This document shows positions 8,873 through 17,174 of a stretch of 64,000 bases of DNA, in pieces (the first letter of the stretch is position 1; the number at the start of each line of letters is the position of its first letter). The notes under the pieces were generated by a model. The model was given only the letters and a program-made list of their open reading frames with translations, searched no databases and had not been told where the DNA came from. This DNA is from Burkholderia sp. WAC0059 (GTDB lineage Bacteria; Pseudomonadota; Gammaproteobacteria; Burkholderiales; Burkholderiaceae). Position numbers and translations under genes: made by a program. The stretch spans positions 124,001 through 188,000 of the forward strand of contig NZ_PNEO01000003.1 of the NCBI RefSeq assembly GCF_002870125.1. The letters are read 5' to 3'.

Positions 8873-9949
8873 TCAGGCCGCGGCGCGCTCGCGCGAGGTC
8901 AGCTCGCGCGTCGCGGGGATCAGTTCGCGTCCGTAGTCGGTCGCGTCCTCGAGCGGGTCGAAGCCGCGGATCAGGAACGTCGTGACGCCGAGCGCGTGGT
9001 ATTCGGACAGCGTTTGCGCGACCTGGGCCGGCGTGCCGACGAGCGCGGTCGAGTTCGAGCGCCCGCCGATTTCCTTCGCGACGGCGGTCCAGAGCCGCTC
9101 GTCGGCGCGCACGCCGTCGCCGGCCGCCGAGAGCAGCCGGCGCGCGCCTTCGCTCTGCTGCGGATTGCCGGCGCCGAGGCCCTGCCCGGCGCGCAGCCGC
9201 CGCGTCTCCTGCAGGATGTGTTCGGCGCGCTCCCAGGCGGCTTTTTCCGTGTCGGCGAGAATCGGCCGGAACGACACGGAGAACCGCACCGTGCGCCCGT
9301 GCTTCGCGGCCGACGCGCGAACCTGCGCGATCAGCCCGGCGACCTGCTGCTTCGATTCGCCCCACAGCGCATACACGTCCGCGTGCCGGCCGGCCACCTC
9401 GATGGCGGGCGCGGAGGCGCCGCCGAAGTAGATCGGCACGTACGGCTGCTGCTTCGGCTTGACCTCGGACCAGGCCTGCTCGAAGCGGTAGAAGCGGCCC
9501 GCGTGATCGAACGGTGCGCGCTCGGTCCAGACGCGGCGCAGGATCTGCAGGTATTCGTCGGTGCGCGCATAGCGCTCGTCGTGGTCGGCGAAGTCGCCGT
9601 CGCGGCGCTGCTCGCTGTCGCTGCCGCCGCTGATGAAGTGCACGGCGAGGCGGCCGCCGCAGAAGTGATCGAGCGTCGCGAGCTGGCGCGCCGCGAGCGT
9701 CGGCGCCACGAAGCCGGGACGATGCGCGAGCATGAACTTCACGCGCGTCGTCACGCTGGCCGCGTAGGCGATCGTCAGCGTCGCGTCGGGGCCCGTCGAG
9801 TGATGCGGCACGAGAATCCGGTCGAAGCCGGCCTGCTCGTGGGCCTGAGCGAATGCGCGAACGTAGTCGATGTCGATCGCGGGCCCCTGCGGGAGATGCG
9901 TTTCCGAGACCTTGCGCTGCTGGATCATGCCGATGAATTCGACGCTCAC
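8873..9949 (-). CDS. LLM-class flavin-dependent monooxygenase, SsuD-like
   Basis: 358-residue TIM-barrel luciferase-like monooxygenase. Family marks include FIGMIQQRK at the start, AYAASVTTRVKFMLAHRPGFVAPTLAARQLATLD, GRLAVHFISGGSDSEQRRDGD and the FYRFEQAWS segment. The overall pattern matches the alkanesulfonate monooxygenase SsuD, which uses FMNH2 and O2 to release sulfite from alkanesulfonates. It is the first gene of the minus-strand organosulfur operon. No flavin reductase (SsuE) is encoded in this window, so reduced flavin must come from elsewhere. Confidence 0.85.
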   Translation of the reverse strand: MSVEFIGMIQQRKVSETHLPQGPAIDIDYVRAFAQAHEQAGFDRILVPHHSTGPDATLTIAYAASVTTRVKFMLAHRPGFVAPTLAARQLATLDHFCGGRLAVHFISGGSDSEQRRDGDFADHDERYARTDEYLQILRRVWTERAPFDHAGRFYRFEQAWSEVKPKQQPYVPIYFGGASAPAIEVAGRHADVYALWGESKQQVAGLIAQVRASAAKHGRTVRFSVSFRPILADTEKAAWERAEHILQETRRLRAGQGLGAGNPQQSEGARRLLSAAGDGVRADERLWTAVAKEIGGRSNSTALVGTPAQVAQTLSEYHALGVTTFLIRGFDPLEDATDYGRELIPATRELTSRERAAA

Positions 9950-10280
9950 GGTGGCTCCTTGTCGGGCGGACTAATCGGATGAGCCTATCACCGGGCGCTG
10001 CGCGGCTTAAATAGCAAATTCCGATAACGATATGGGCGGGCGGCGCGAAGGGCGACGCGGCGGCGGGGCCGGGCGCGCAACGGCGGCCCGGCATTTCCGG
10101 GAGGCGCAGGGCGTCCCCACTTCGCATTTCACGTCCCGGGTTCGCGTCGGGCCGGTCGATGCGACGGGGGGCGGGCTAAATTGGCGTCAGGATCTCGATG
10201 TGCGCGGCGTACGGGCTGGCAGGTCGATTCCGTACAGCAATTTCTTCTCAACCCTGTTTATCACACGAAGGAGAATCGAC
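9950..10280. other. Divergent regulatory region between the organosulfur and hrp-type operons
   Basis: 331 bp without a gene. An A+T-rich island at about 10005-10033 is the probable promoter area of the minus-strand monooxygenase operon. The right half holds the PIP box and -10 element annotated separately. An open frame beginning at 10032 runs in the same frame into the 75-residue gene, but its extra N-terminal part crosses the PIP box and lacks a ribosome binding site, so I do not use it. Confidence 0.5.
10121..10182 (+). promoter_or_regulatory. PIP box (hrpII box) with matching -10 element
   Basis: TTCGC at 10121-10125, exactly 15 nt, then TTCGC at 10141-10145, followed 31 nt later by TAAATT at 10177-10182. 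This is the perfect plant-inducible-promoter architecture (TTCGB-N15-TTCGB with YANNNT about 30-32 nt downstream) recognised by AraC-type HrpB (Ralstonia, Burkholderia) or HrpX (Xanthomonas). The first downstream gene starts about 100 nt later at 10281. The same architecture recurs at 63278-63339. Confidence 0.85.
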
Positions 10281-10508
10281 ATGTCGGCTATCGGAAATGC
10301 TGTCAAGGACCTCGGAAGCGACCTCGGAGGTGCCGTCAAGGATCTCGGAAGTGCGGTCGAAGGCGTCGCCACCCTCAATCCCGGCGAAGCCCTATCCGGC
10401 ATTACGGGGGCGCTGGGTAGCGCGGCCGCATTGACGCCCGAGGGGGCCGCCGCCACGTTGCTCGAAGGCGGTGTCCAGGAGGTCCTCGGCGGCGGCAGCG
10501 GCGGTTGA
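10281..10508 (+). CDS. Small glycine-rich protein behind a PIP box, candidate type III-secreted or harpin-like
   Basis: 75 residues starting at ATG 10281 behind a good Shine-Dalgarno (GAAGGAGA, 10267-10274). The product is about one quarter glycine, rich in alanine, has no cysteine, and contains an internal near-repeat (VKDLGSDLGG / VKDLGSAVEG). It ends in a poly-glycine tail. I do not recognise a family. Small, acidic, glycine-rich and cysteine-free is the general profile of harpins and other Hrp-secreted accessory proteins. Combined with the upstream PIP box and the downstream HrpB1/HrpK-like gene, this suggests a secreted product of a plant-type T3SS. The functional call is inference. Confidence 0.7.
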   Translation: MSAIGNAVKDLGSDLGGAVKDLGSAVEGVATLNPGEALSGITGALGSAAALTPEGAAATLLEGGVQEVLGGGSGG

Positions 10509-10580
10509 CGTTTTTTTGAGGCGACTCCGATCGCCCTGTCCGGAGGGATGGCTTCGGCAAAGCGGGACGCGCTCCAGACG

Positions 10581-10597
10581 AACGGGAATCGCCCGTT
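10581..10597. other. Small hairpin in the intercistronic gap of the hrp-type operon
   Basis: Arms AACGGG (10581-10586) and CCCGTT (10592-10597) pair around a 5-nt loop inside the 133-nt gap before the HrpB1-like gene. There is no strong T-run after it. It could tune relative expression by processing or partial termination. Confidence 0.3.
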
Positions 10598-10641
10598 TCT
10601 CGAAGCCTTCTTCAAGTCAGCGTTTATTCAGAGACCCCATC

Positions 10642-11019
10642 ATGGATCCGTTCGACTCCACCGACGCGTCGATCATCGTGCAGGCTTTGGCGCAATGCCT
10701 CGAGGACGATCGTCCCGACGAGGCTGAAGCGCTGATGCAGCGTCTGCACGACCTGCATCCCGCCACCCGCAGCGTGCTGATTTTTCCGGTGATGATCGCC
10801 ATCCGGCGCGGTCGGCCGCACGAGGCCTGGCAGCTCGTCAACACCCTGCCGGACGACCAGTCCCCGGAACTCAAGGCGTTGTGCCTGTACGTGCTCCAGG
10901 ATCCGTCGTGGCACAGCTACGCGACGGAACATGCGGACAGCCCGAACCCGGTCGTGCGCAAGGCCATGCGGCAACTGCTCGGCATGCCGTTCGACGCGGA
11001 CGTCTGCGAGCCGGCATGA
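10642..11019 (+). CDS. HrpB1/HrpK-family type III secretion-associated protein
   Basis: 125 residues, all helical in character with TPR-like spacing. The segment ALCLYVLQDPSWHSYATEH followed by NPVVRKAMRQLLG matches the conserved core of the HrpB1/HrpK family (ALxxxxxxDPSWHxxATE...) of Ralstonia, Xanthomonas and Burkholderia T3SS clusters. The preceding MIAIRRGRPHEAWQLVNTLP resembles the family's WIAMKRG..DAIRHLR element. HrpB1 proteins are small periplasmic or secretion-associated factors needed for efficient T3 secretion. No other T3SS component is adjacent. The stop overlaps the next start (ATGA). The Shine-Dalgarno is weak. Confidence 0.75.
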   Translation: MDPFDSTDASIIVQALAQCLEDDRPDEAEALMQRLHDLHPATRSVLIFPVMIAIRRGRPHEAWQLVNTLPDDQSPELKALCLYVLQDPSWHSYATEHADSPNPVVRKAMRQLLGMPFDADVCEPA

Positions 11020-11456
11020 CGCGCCGGCTGACGCTTGCCGATCACGCCGACCTCGACGTGTTTTACGACGCGGATTCGCCGCGATATCGCGGCGCGGGCG
11101 AGCACGTCCTGAAACTCGTCACCAAAGAGCGGTTCATCCGCTATTACCGGAACTGTCCGTCGATCGGCTTCGAGTTCGACGGCAAGCCGATCGGCGGCAT
11201 CATCTACGACGGCAAGGGCGCGCACATTGCCGTGCTGCCCGAATATCACGCCCGCTGGGCGTTGCTGCTGCGGCCCGCGCTGCAGTGGCTGTTCAGCATC
11301 AAGAGCGAGATGCTCGTCGAGGTCGAGGTCGAAAACGCCGCCTGTATCGAGTTCATGAAGCGCAACGGCTGGCCCGCGCTGGGCACGACCGACGGCTGGA
11401 TTACTTACCGCATGACGCAGCACCCGCGCCGTCATGGTCCGCGGGCGGGCTCCTGA
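11016..11456 (+). CDS. GNAT-like acetyltransferase coupled to the HrpB1-like gene
   Basis: 146 residues. ATG 11016 overlaps the previous stop by 4 nt, so translation is probably coupled. The stretch GKGAHIAVLPEYHARWALLLRPALQWLF followed by EVEVENAACIEFMKRNGW fits the GNAT pattern of a beta-4/alpha-3 acetyl-CoA loop and a C-terminal N-x-x-C-x-x-F-x-x-x-x-G-W motif. The substrate is unknown. Location in a PIP-box operon raises the possibility of a modifying enzyme or chaperone-like partner linked to type III secretion. A simple hitchhiking metabolic GNAT is equally possible. Confidence 0.7.
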   Translation: MTRRLTLADHADLDVFYDADSPRYRGAGEHVLKLVTKERFIRYYRNCPSIGFEFDGKPIGGIIYDGKGAHIAVLPEYHARWALLLRPALQWLFSIKSEMLVEVEVENAACIEFMKRNGWPALGTTDGWITYRMTQHPRRHGPRAGS

Positions 11457-11719
11457 CCCGTCGTCGGAGACCGCCGGGTGCCGGCGCTTCCGGTTCGCGG
11501 CCGGCGTTCCCCATTGCCCATTGCCTGACGTCGGGAGGGGCCCCGGCGGCGCTGCCCGCCCGTCTCCGCTCGTCCGTTTTCTCCCGTATTTTTCTCCGTT
11601 TGCCGGCCGTTTGCGGCGGTATCCGGGCGGGGCCGTGTTTTTCTCCCGTTCCCCGGCTGAAAAAAAGCGCCCGCTATGTTAACGTTCCCGTTCTCAACCA
11701 CACGACGGAAAACGCATCA

Positions 11720-12772
11720 ATGGAATACCGCAAACTCGGCGATTCGGACGTCAAGGTGAGCCTGATCGGGCTCGGCACGATGACGTGGGGCGAGCAGAAC
11801 ACGGAGAGCGAGGCGCACGCGCAGATCGACTACGCGCTCGACCACGGCGTCACGCTGGTCGATGCGGCCGAAATGTATCCGGTGCCGCCGCGCGCCGAAA
11901 CCCAGGGGCTCACCGAGCGCTACATCGGCACCTGGCTCGCGAAGCATCCGGCAGCCCGCGAGCGCATCGTACTGGCGACCAAGATCGCCGGGCCGGCACG
12001 TCAGCCGCACAATCCGCGCCACATTCGCGGCGAGGGCAACCAGTTCGACCGCAAGAATCTGACCGAGGCGCTCGACGGCAGCCTCGCGCGCCTGCAGACC
12101 GATTACGTCGATCTGTACCAGTTGCACTGGCCCGATCGCAGCACGATGACTTTCGGGCGCAGCGCCTATCCGTGGGTCGACGACGCCTATACGGTGCCGA
12201 TCGAGGAAACGCTCGAGGTGCTGGCCGGGTTCGTCAAGGCGGGCAAGGTGCGCCATATCGGCGTGTCGAACGAAACGCCGTGGGGCGTCGCCCAGTTCCT
12301 GCGCGCGGCCGAGAAGCTCGGCCTGCCGCGCATCGTCAGCATCCAGAATCCGTACAGCCTGCTGAACCGCACGTTCGAGCTCGGCCTCTCGGAATTCAGC
12401 CATCGCGACGGTATCGGGCTGCTCGCCTACTCGCCGCTCGCGTTCGGCTGGCTGAGCGGCAAGTACGAAGGCGGCGCGCGGCCCGAGGGCGCACGCATCA
12501 CGAAATTCGAGCGTTTCCAGCGCTACAGCAAGCCGCAGGCCGTCGCCGCCACGTCGCGCTACGTCGCGCTCGCGAAGCAGCACGGCCTCTCGCCGACCCA
12601 GCTCGCGCTGGCGTTCGTCAACAGCCGTCCGTTCCTGACCAGCAACCTGATCGGCGCGACGTCGCTCGAACAGTTGAAGGAGAACATCGGCAGCGCCGAC
12701 GTGACGCTCTCGCCCGAGGTGCTTGCGCAAATCGACGCGTTGCACGAGCAGCAGCCGAACCCGGCGCCCTGA
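11720..12772 (+). CDS. tas: Aldo/keto reductase, Tas-like
   Basis: 350 residues, (beta/alpha)8 barrel NADPH-dependent reductase. The catalytic tetrad context is readable: D in TLVDAAEMYP with its Tyr, Lys in VLATKIAG and His in YQLHWPDRS. Length and sequence match E. coli Tas (346 residues), whose physiological substrate is unsettled. The start at 11720 is preceded by a 263-bp gap without a gene. No operon partner is evident. Confidence 0.9.
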   Translation: MEYRKLGDSDVKVSLIGLGTMTWGEQNTESEAHAQIDYALDHGVTLVDAAEMYPVPPRAETQGLTERYIGTWLAKHPAARERIVLATKIAGPARQPHNPRHIRGEGNQFDRKNLTEALDGSLARLQTDYVDLYQLHWPDRSTMTFGRSAYPWVDDAYTVPIEETLEVLAGFVKAGKVRHIGVSNETPWGVAQFLRAAEKLGLPRIVSIQNPYSLLNRTFELGLSEFSHRDGIGLLAYSPLAFGWLSGKYEGGARPEGARITKFERFQRYSKPQAVAATSRYVALAKQHGLSPTQLALAFVNSRPFLTSNLIGATSLEQLKENIGSADVTLSPEVLAQIDALHEQQPNPAP

Positions 12773-13052
12773 TTCCAGGCGTTGCCGGCACGGCCGCAGA
12801 AAGCCGCCGGGGCGGCCCGGCGCATGCGGCTGAACGTGGCTTTTTCCGGCCGGCGGATCCGTTTTTGCCGAAGATGTCCCGGCCGGAACGGCGATAATCC
12901 ACCCGGCTGCCGGAACGGCGTGCGTAGCGCGGTCGGCCGCGGTGGTACGATTCAAACACGCATGGCGGTACGTTCGCGGCGGGAGTTCCGGCCGCGCAGG
13001 ACAAGGCCCAGGACCAGCAGGACCAGGACAAGGCCCTTACCCGGGAAACAGC

Positions 13053-13481
13053 ATGGCAAAGCAGAAAAAGACCGATCCGAAACTCGAACAGGCACTGACA
13101 CGGGGGGATCTTGCGATTCGGGAAGCCAACTCGTCGCGCGCGACCACGGTGCTGCGCGCGCTGGGCAAGATGATCGTCGAGGCGTCGGCAACGATCGGCG
13201 TCGAGGCGCATACGGCGATTCCCGAAGGCGACCGCATCTACGATCCCGAGGACGGCGTCTGGCCCCAGGCGCTGCTCGTTTCGCTCGACGACCCGGTCGA
13301 GGACGCGGACCCCGAGGAAATCCGCACCGTTCGTCTGCTGGCCGATTCGTCGGCGCGAACGACGTTCCGCGTCGAGTGGCACCGGGCCGACGGCAAGCTC
13401 GGCCGGCAGGACGGCGGTCCGTTCGCGACCGTCGCCTTCATCTCCGACGTCGACATTCCCTGGGGCGACGACGAGGACTGA
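13053..13481 (+). CDS. Conserved hypothetical acidic protein
   Basis: 142 residues starting MAKQKKTDPK and ending with an acidic IPWGDDED tail. I recognise no catalytic motif, signal peptide or membrane segment, and the protein looks like a compact soluble mixed alpha/beta domain. The start lies in a 280-bp intergenic stretch and the upstream frame is shadow sequence. It converges on the NodJ-like gene with a 21-bp gap. Function unknown. Confidence 0.75.
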   Translation: MAKQKKTDPKLEQALTRGDLAIREANSSRATTVLRALGKMIVEASATIGVEAHTAIPEGDRIYDPEDGVWPQALLVSLDDPVEDADPEEIRTVRLLADSSARTTFRVEWHRADGKLGRQDGGPFATVAFISDVDIPWGDDED

Positions 13482-13502
13482 GCGCCGCGCGCGCTCAGCG
13501 CT

Positions 13503-14345
13503 TCATCGCATCATGCGGCGGCGAAACAGGACCGTCGCGATCGCGAACGGCACGACGATGTACGCGACCAGCACCGCGACGTGCAGCGCCGGGTGATCGA
13601 ACGGGCGCCCGAGCATGGCGGGCCGGATCAGTTCGACCGCATGGGCGAGCGGCAGCATCAGCGTGATGCGCTGGACGGCGGCGGGCAACTGCTCGATCGG
13701 AAAGAACACGCCGGAGAGCATCAGCATCGGCGTGAGCACTAGCGTCTGATAGAACATGAAGAAGTCGTACGACGGCGCGAGCGCGGTCACGATCATCGCG
13801 ATGCTCGCGAACGCGAGTCCGGCGAGCGCGATGACGGGCAGCGCGAGCAGCATCGACGGAAAGCTCGCGTAGCCGGGCAGGCTCGCCACGAGCATGATCG
13901 CCGCGCCGGAGAGCATCGCCTTGCTGGCGGACCACACCACTTCGCCGAGGATGACGTCGCCGAGCGAGAGCGGCGTGTGCAGGATCGCTTCCCACGTGCG
14001 CTGCACGTGCATGCGCGAGAAGCCCGAGTACAGGCATTCGAAGCTCGCGGACATCATGACGGACGACGCGACGGTGCCGGCCGCGAGGAACGCGATGTAG
14101 GACACGCCGCTTACGTGGCCGACCATCAGGCCGAGGCCGAAGCCGAGCCCGAACAGGTAGATCATCGGATCGGCGAGATTGCCGAATATCGAGGCGAGGG
14201 CGAGCTTGCGCCAGACGAGGTAATTGCGGCGCCAGACCGCGATCCAGTTGCACGCGTTCGAAGGCAGCGCGGCGGGCAGGGTCGTGTCGCCGCGGTTGGT
14301 GGCGCGGGAATCGTTCTTGCCTTGGGATGAAGCGGCGTCGTGCAT
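13503..14345 (-). CDS. nodJ: NodJ-type ABC-2 transporter permease
   Basis: 280-residue ABC-2 family permease with about six membrane segments. The conserved region [27 protein letters not shown] and the ending ...[16 protein letters not shown] match NodJ-like proteins. The start at 14345 lies 4 bp after the stop of the NodI-like gene. A longer frame overlaps that gene and is not used. In Burkholderia these genes are chromosomal housekeeping exporters and need not imply nodulation. The exported compound is unknown. Confidence 0.85.
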   Translation of the reverse strand: MHDAASSQGKNDSRATNRGDTTLPAALPSNACNWIAVWRRNYLVWRKLALASIFGNLADPMIYLFGLGFGLGLMVGHVSGVSYIAFLAAGTVASSVMMSASFECLYSGFSRMHVQRTWEAILHTPLSLGDVILGEVVWSASKAMLSGAAIMLVASLPGYASFPSMLLALPVIALAGLAFASIAMIVTALAPSYDFFMFYQTLVLTPMLMLSGVFFPIEQLPAAVQRITLMLPLAHAVELIRPAMLGRPFDHPALHVAVLVAYIVVPFAIATVLFRRRMMR

Positions 14346-14349
14346 CGTC

Positions 14350-15264
14350 TCAATCCTGCATTTCGCGGCCGGTGAGCCGCAGGAAAACATCTTCGAGATT
14401 GGCCGGCCGGTGCAGATAGCGCAGGCCGGCGCGCTGCTGCAGGCGCGCGTGGACGGGCTGCGCGTCGTCGACGTAGCAGAACAGCGTTTCGCCGCTGATT
14501 TCCGTACGTTTGGCGAGCGGGGCCAGTTCGTCGCGCAGCGCGACGGGGTCCGGGCCGTAGATTTCGATTACGTCGCAGCCGATTTCCGATTCGACAAGCG
14601 CGCTCGGCGCGCCCTCGGCGATCTTGCGGCCTTCCTCGACGATGGCGACGCGATTGCAGAGCCGTTCGGCCTCCTCCATGAAGTGCGTCGTGAGCAGGAT
14701 CGTCTTGCCGCGGCCGAGCAGCGAGCGCAGCCGCTCCCAGATCAGGTGGCGCGCCTGCGGGTCGAGGCCCGTGGTCGGCTCGTCCATGACGAGCACATCC
14801 GGGTCGTTGACGAGCGCGCGGGCCATCGTGAGCCGCCGCTTCATCCCGCCCGAGAGTTCGCTCACGCGCGCGTCGGCCTTGCTCTCGAGCCGGGCGAATT
14901 CGAGCAGCGGGCCGACTTTCGCGCGCGTCGCGGCGGCCGGCAGGCCGAAATAGCGGCCGAAGACCTGCAGGTTCTCGCGCACGGTGAAATCGGGGTCGAG
15001 GTTGTCGAACTGGGGTACCACGCCGACGCGGGCCCGCGCCATGCGCGCCCGCTCGGGAATGGGTTCGCCGCACAGGCGGATCGCGCCGGCGTCGGGGGCG
15101 GTCATGCCGAGCAGCATGCGCAGCGTGGTGGTCTTGCCGGCGCCGTTCGGTCCGAGCAGACCGAAGCATTCGCCGGGCCGGACCTCGAACGACAGGCCGT
15201 CGACGACCGTTTTGTCTCCATAGCGCTTGACGACCTGTTCGAATTCGATAGCGGCGGCTGGCAT
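14350..15264 (-). CDS. nodI: NodI-type ABC transporter ATPase
   Basis: 304 residues, the usual NodI length. Walker [10 protein letters not shown] (38-46), signature [15 protein letters not shown], Walker [15 protein letters not shown] and H-loop [11 protein letters not shown] are intact. The C-terminal portion ([23 protein letters not shown]) is the DrrA/NodI type seen in drug and lipo-oligosaccharide exporters. It is paired with the permease 4 bp downstream. The start [10 protein letters not shown] was chosen because upstream sequence in frame is not conserved-looking. Confidence 0.88.
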   Translation of the reverse strand: MPAAAIEFEQVVKRYGDKTVVDGLSFEVRPGECFGLLGPNGAGKTTTLRMLLGMTAPDAGAIRLCGEPIPERARMARARVGVVPQFDNLDPDFTVRENLQVFGRYFGLPAAATRAKVGPLLEFARLESKADARVSELSGGMKRRLTMARALVNDPDVLVMDEPTTGLDPQARHLIWERLRSLLGRGKTILLTTHFMEEAERLCNRVAIVEEGRKIAEGAPSALVESEIGCDVIEIYGPDPVALRDELAPLAKRTEISGETLFCYVDDAQPVHARLQQRAGLRYLHRPANLEDVFLRLTGREMQD

Positions 15265-15517
15265 CGGGGCGGGATATCCGTCGGAAGAAATGGAGCAGGT
15301 AAAGCGGCTTATTTTAGAGCATCGCCGGGGTCGGAAACGGCAAAACCGGGTGGCAGCGAGGCTAAGTGAGACTGTTTGGCGCCGGGTTTCGCAACGCAGC
15401 GCGGGGCCGGACATGGAGCCGGCCGGCCTGGCGTTTTCAGTGCTTGCCAGCGGAATTGCGGCGCACCATCATGAAAACCGCATAGCCTGCCATTTGCGCA
15501 GGCGGGGAGAGCGCATC

Positions 15518-15991
15518 ATGGCGAGCTACCGGAAAATCCTGCTGTGCTACGACGGTTCGCGCGAGGGCCGCAAGGCGTTGCGCTGCGGCGCCGATCTGGC
15601 ACTGGATCTGAAAGCCGAGACGCATCTGCTGTCCGTCGTCGACATGCGCGCGAGCATTGCTCAAACCGCGGGACTACTGACCGACGTGGCCTGCGGGCGC
15701 TTCGAGGAAACGGCCCGCGAGATTCTCCAGGAAGGCGTCGACTGGCTGACGGAACGCGGTGTCCAGGCGCAGGGACACTTCGCGTTCGGTCATCCGGTCG
15801 ACGAGATCGCCAATCTGGCCGACGAACTCCACGCGGACCTCGTGGTGGTCGGGCACCGCTGCCGCAAGGGCCTGTCGCGATGGTGGATGGGCGCCGGCAA
15901 TACGCCGCTGCTGGACCGCGTGTCGTGCAGCATTCTCGTGGCGTGCTCGTCGCCGGCCGAGCAGAAGCAGCAGGCGGCCGAGGCCGCCTGA
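15518..15991 (+). CDS. Universal stress protein UspA family
   Basis: 157 residues with the alpha/beta UspA fold: opening YRKILLCYDGSREGRKAL, and a C-terminal VVVGHRCRKGLSRWWMGAGNTPLLDRVSCSILV. The ATP-loop consensus G-2x-G-9x-G-S/T is degenerate (GHRCRKG...GNT), so nucleotide binding is uncertain. A purine-rich GGCGGGGAGAG just before the ATG serves as Shine-Dalgarno. It stands alone between the NodI gene and a convergent membrane protein gene. Confidence 0.88.
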   Translation: MASYRKILLCYDGSREGRKALRCGADLALDLKAETHLLSVVDMRASIAQTAGLLTDVACGRFEETAREILQEGVDWLTERGVQAQGHFAFGHPVDEIANLADELHADLVVVGHRCRKGLSRWWMGAGNTPLLDRVSCSILVACSSPAEQKQQAAEAA

Positions 15992-16001
15992 GCGGCGGGA
16001 A

Positions 16002-16613
16002 TCAGTTCCCGAGGTCGACGGCCGAAAGCTTCCACGAAAACAGCCCGTGCCGCACAAGGATCGCGGTATAGGGACTGTCGTTTTCGCGGCGGCGATACGT
16101 CACGGCGAATTCGTTGATGCCGCGATAGCCGGCCGTCGTTTGTGCGGGGGGCTCGCTTGCTCCGGCGGCGGGCGGCGCGGAGGCCGCGGAGGCCGCGGAG
16201 GCGGATGGAGCAGGCGGCGCGGCCGGTTGCTCGCCGGGCTCGCCGCGCGGCGGCATGCCGTTGAGCAGCGCTTCGACGCCTTCGGGCGTCGCATAGACGT
16301 CCACGAGCGGACCGATCAGCGCCGCGCCGATGACCGCGCCGAAGAGCGCCAGCGGATTGCCGTCGTGCCGGGCGTCGAGGCGGTCTCTGAGCATCGCGCC
16401 GATCTGTTCTTTCAGGCTTGCGCGCAGCGCCGGGTAATCGACGTACTCGTTCAGCGTGGCAGCGTCGCGCTCGTCGGCCGCCCGCTTGATCCGGGAAAGC
16501 GCGAGATACGGCGACGCATAGGCATAAGCGAGTATGGCCACCACGACGATCGCGACGAGCGCAGCAATCAGCGGTTTGCTTCTGTTTTTTGCGGGGACGG
16601 TCGTATCGGTCAT
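16002..16613 (-). CDS. DUF2939-family membrane-anchored protein
   Basis: 203 residues. One hydrophobic segment near residues 15-33 anchors the protein. The soluble part includes SPYLALSRIKRAADERDAATLNEYVDYPALRASLKEQI, the hallmark of DUF2939. A low-complexity Pro/Ala/Ser linker (about 125-160) separates this from a C-terminal YRGINEFAVTYRR...SWKLSAVDL beta region. No function is established for the family. It converges on the stress-protein gene. Confidence 0.8.
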   Translation of the reverse strand: MTDTTVPAKNRSKPLIAALVAIVVVAILAYAYASPYLALSRIKRAADERDAATLNEYVDYPALRASLKEQIGAMLRDRLDARHDGNPLALFGAVIGAALIGPLVDVYATPEGVEALLNGMPPRGEPGEQPAAPPAPSASAASAASAPPAAGASEPPAQTTAGYRGINEFAVTYRRRENDSPYTAILVRHGLFSWKLSAVDLGN

Positions 16614-16795
16614 CGGACGAAGCGCAGAGATAAGGAATAGACGTTGACCGCATTCCGGCCGAAACGATCCGCAGTATTCGGACAGCATTGCCTGGCGACA
16701 ATGCCCGGGCCGTATCGGGTGACGAACCGCGCCCGGTCGCCGCGGCAGTCGTTCATCCCGCCATTCACCCCGGCCTTTGCCGGACTTGCCCGATC

Positions 16796-17155
16796 TTACC
16801 GGACGAGCGCTTCGGGCCGATCCATCTGCTGCTCGGCGATGCAGCGGTCGATCATCCGGCAGACGGCGTCGACGGTGCCCACCATGATGAGGCGCGACGG
16901 CCCGTGATAGACGCGCACCGGCGCGCGTTGGGCCGGTTCGCTGTTGAGGGCGCTATTGAGCGACACGCGCGCGAATGCGGGCTGGGCCGACGGCAGGGCC
17001 GGCATCGGCGCCGCTTCGGCGTCGAACAGCGAACCGGTGAACGACGGCTTCGAAACGTGAGCGCCGGCCGCGCGCATTGCGCAGGGCACGAGGCTGCGCA
17101 GATGGCGCAGGCGTCCGAAGGGGCGGAAGGGCAACAGGCGGGCAAGGCGTTCCAT
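16796..17155 (-). CDS. Small hypothetical protein in the lexA operon
   Basis: 119 residues; begins 19 bp after the lexA stop with a GGAG Shine-Dalgarno at the right distance. Notable is the C-terminal MVGTVDAVCRMIDRCIAEQQMDR. The N-terminus is basic (MERLARLLPFRPFGRLRHLR). I do not recognise a family. In other proteobacteria a cell-division inhibitor (SulA) can sit behind lexA, but I see no SulA-like sequence, so this is a positional hint only. Co-induction in the SOS response is inferred. Confidence 0.65.
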   Translation of the reverse strand: MERLARLLPFRPFGRLRHLRSLVPCAMRAAGAHVSKPSFTGSLFDAEAAPMPALPSAQPAFARVSLNSALNSEPAQRAPVRVYHGPSRLIMVGTVDAVCRMIDRCIAEQQMDRPEALVR

Positions 17156-17174
17156 AAGGGGCTCCAGACGGCGT

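Noticed and set aside
10547..10641. Possible extra small gene between the 75-residue gene and the HrpB1-like gene
   Set aside because: The GGAGGG abuts the ATG with no spacing and the frame runs on into shadow sequence.
14350..15264. Evidence for nodulation
   Set aside because: NodIJ-type exporters are common chromosomal genes in Burkholderia; no nodABC genes are present.
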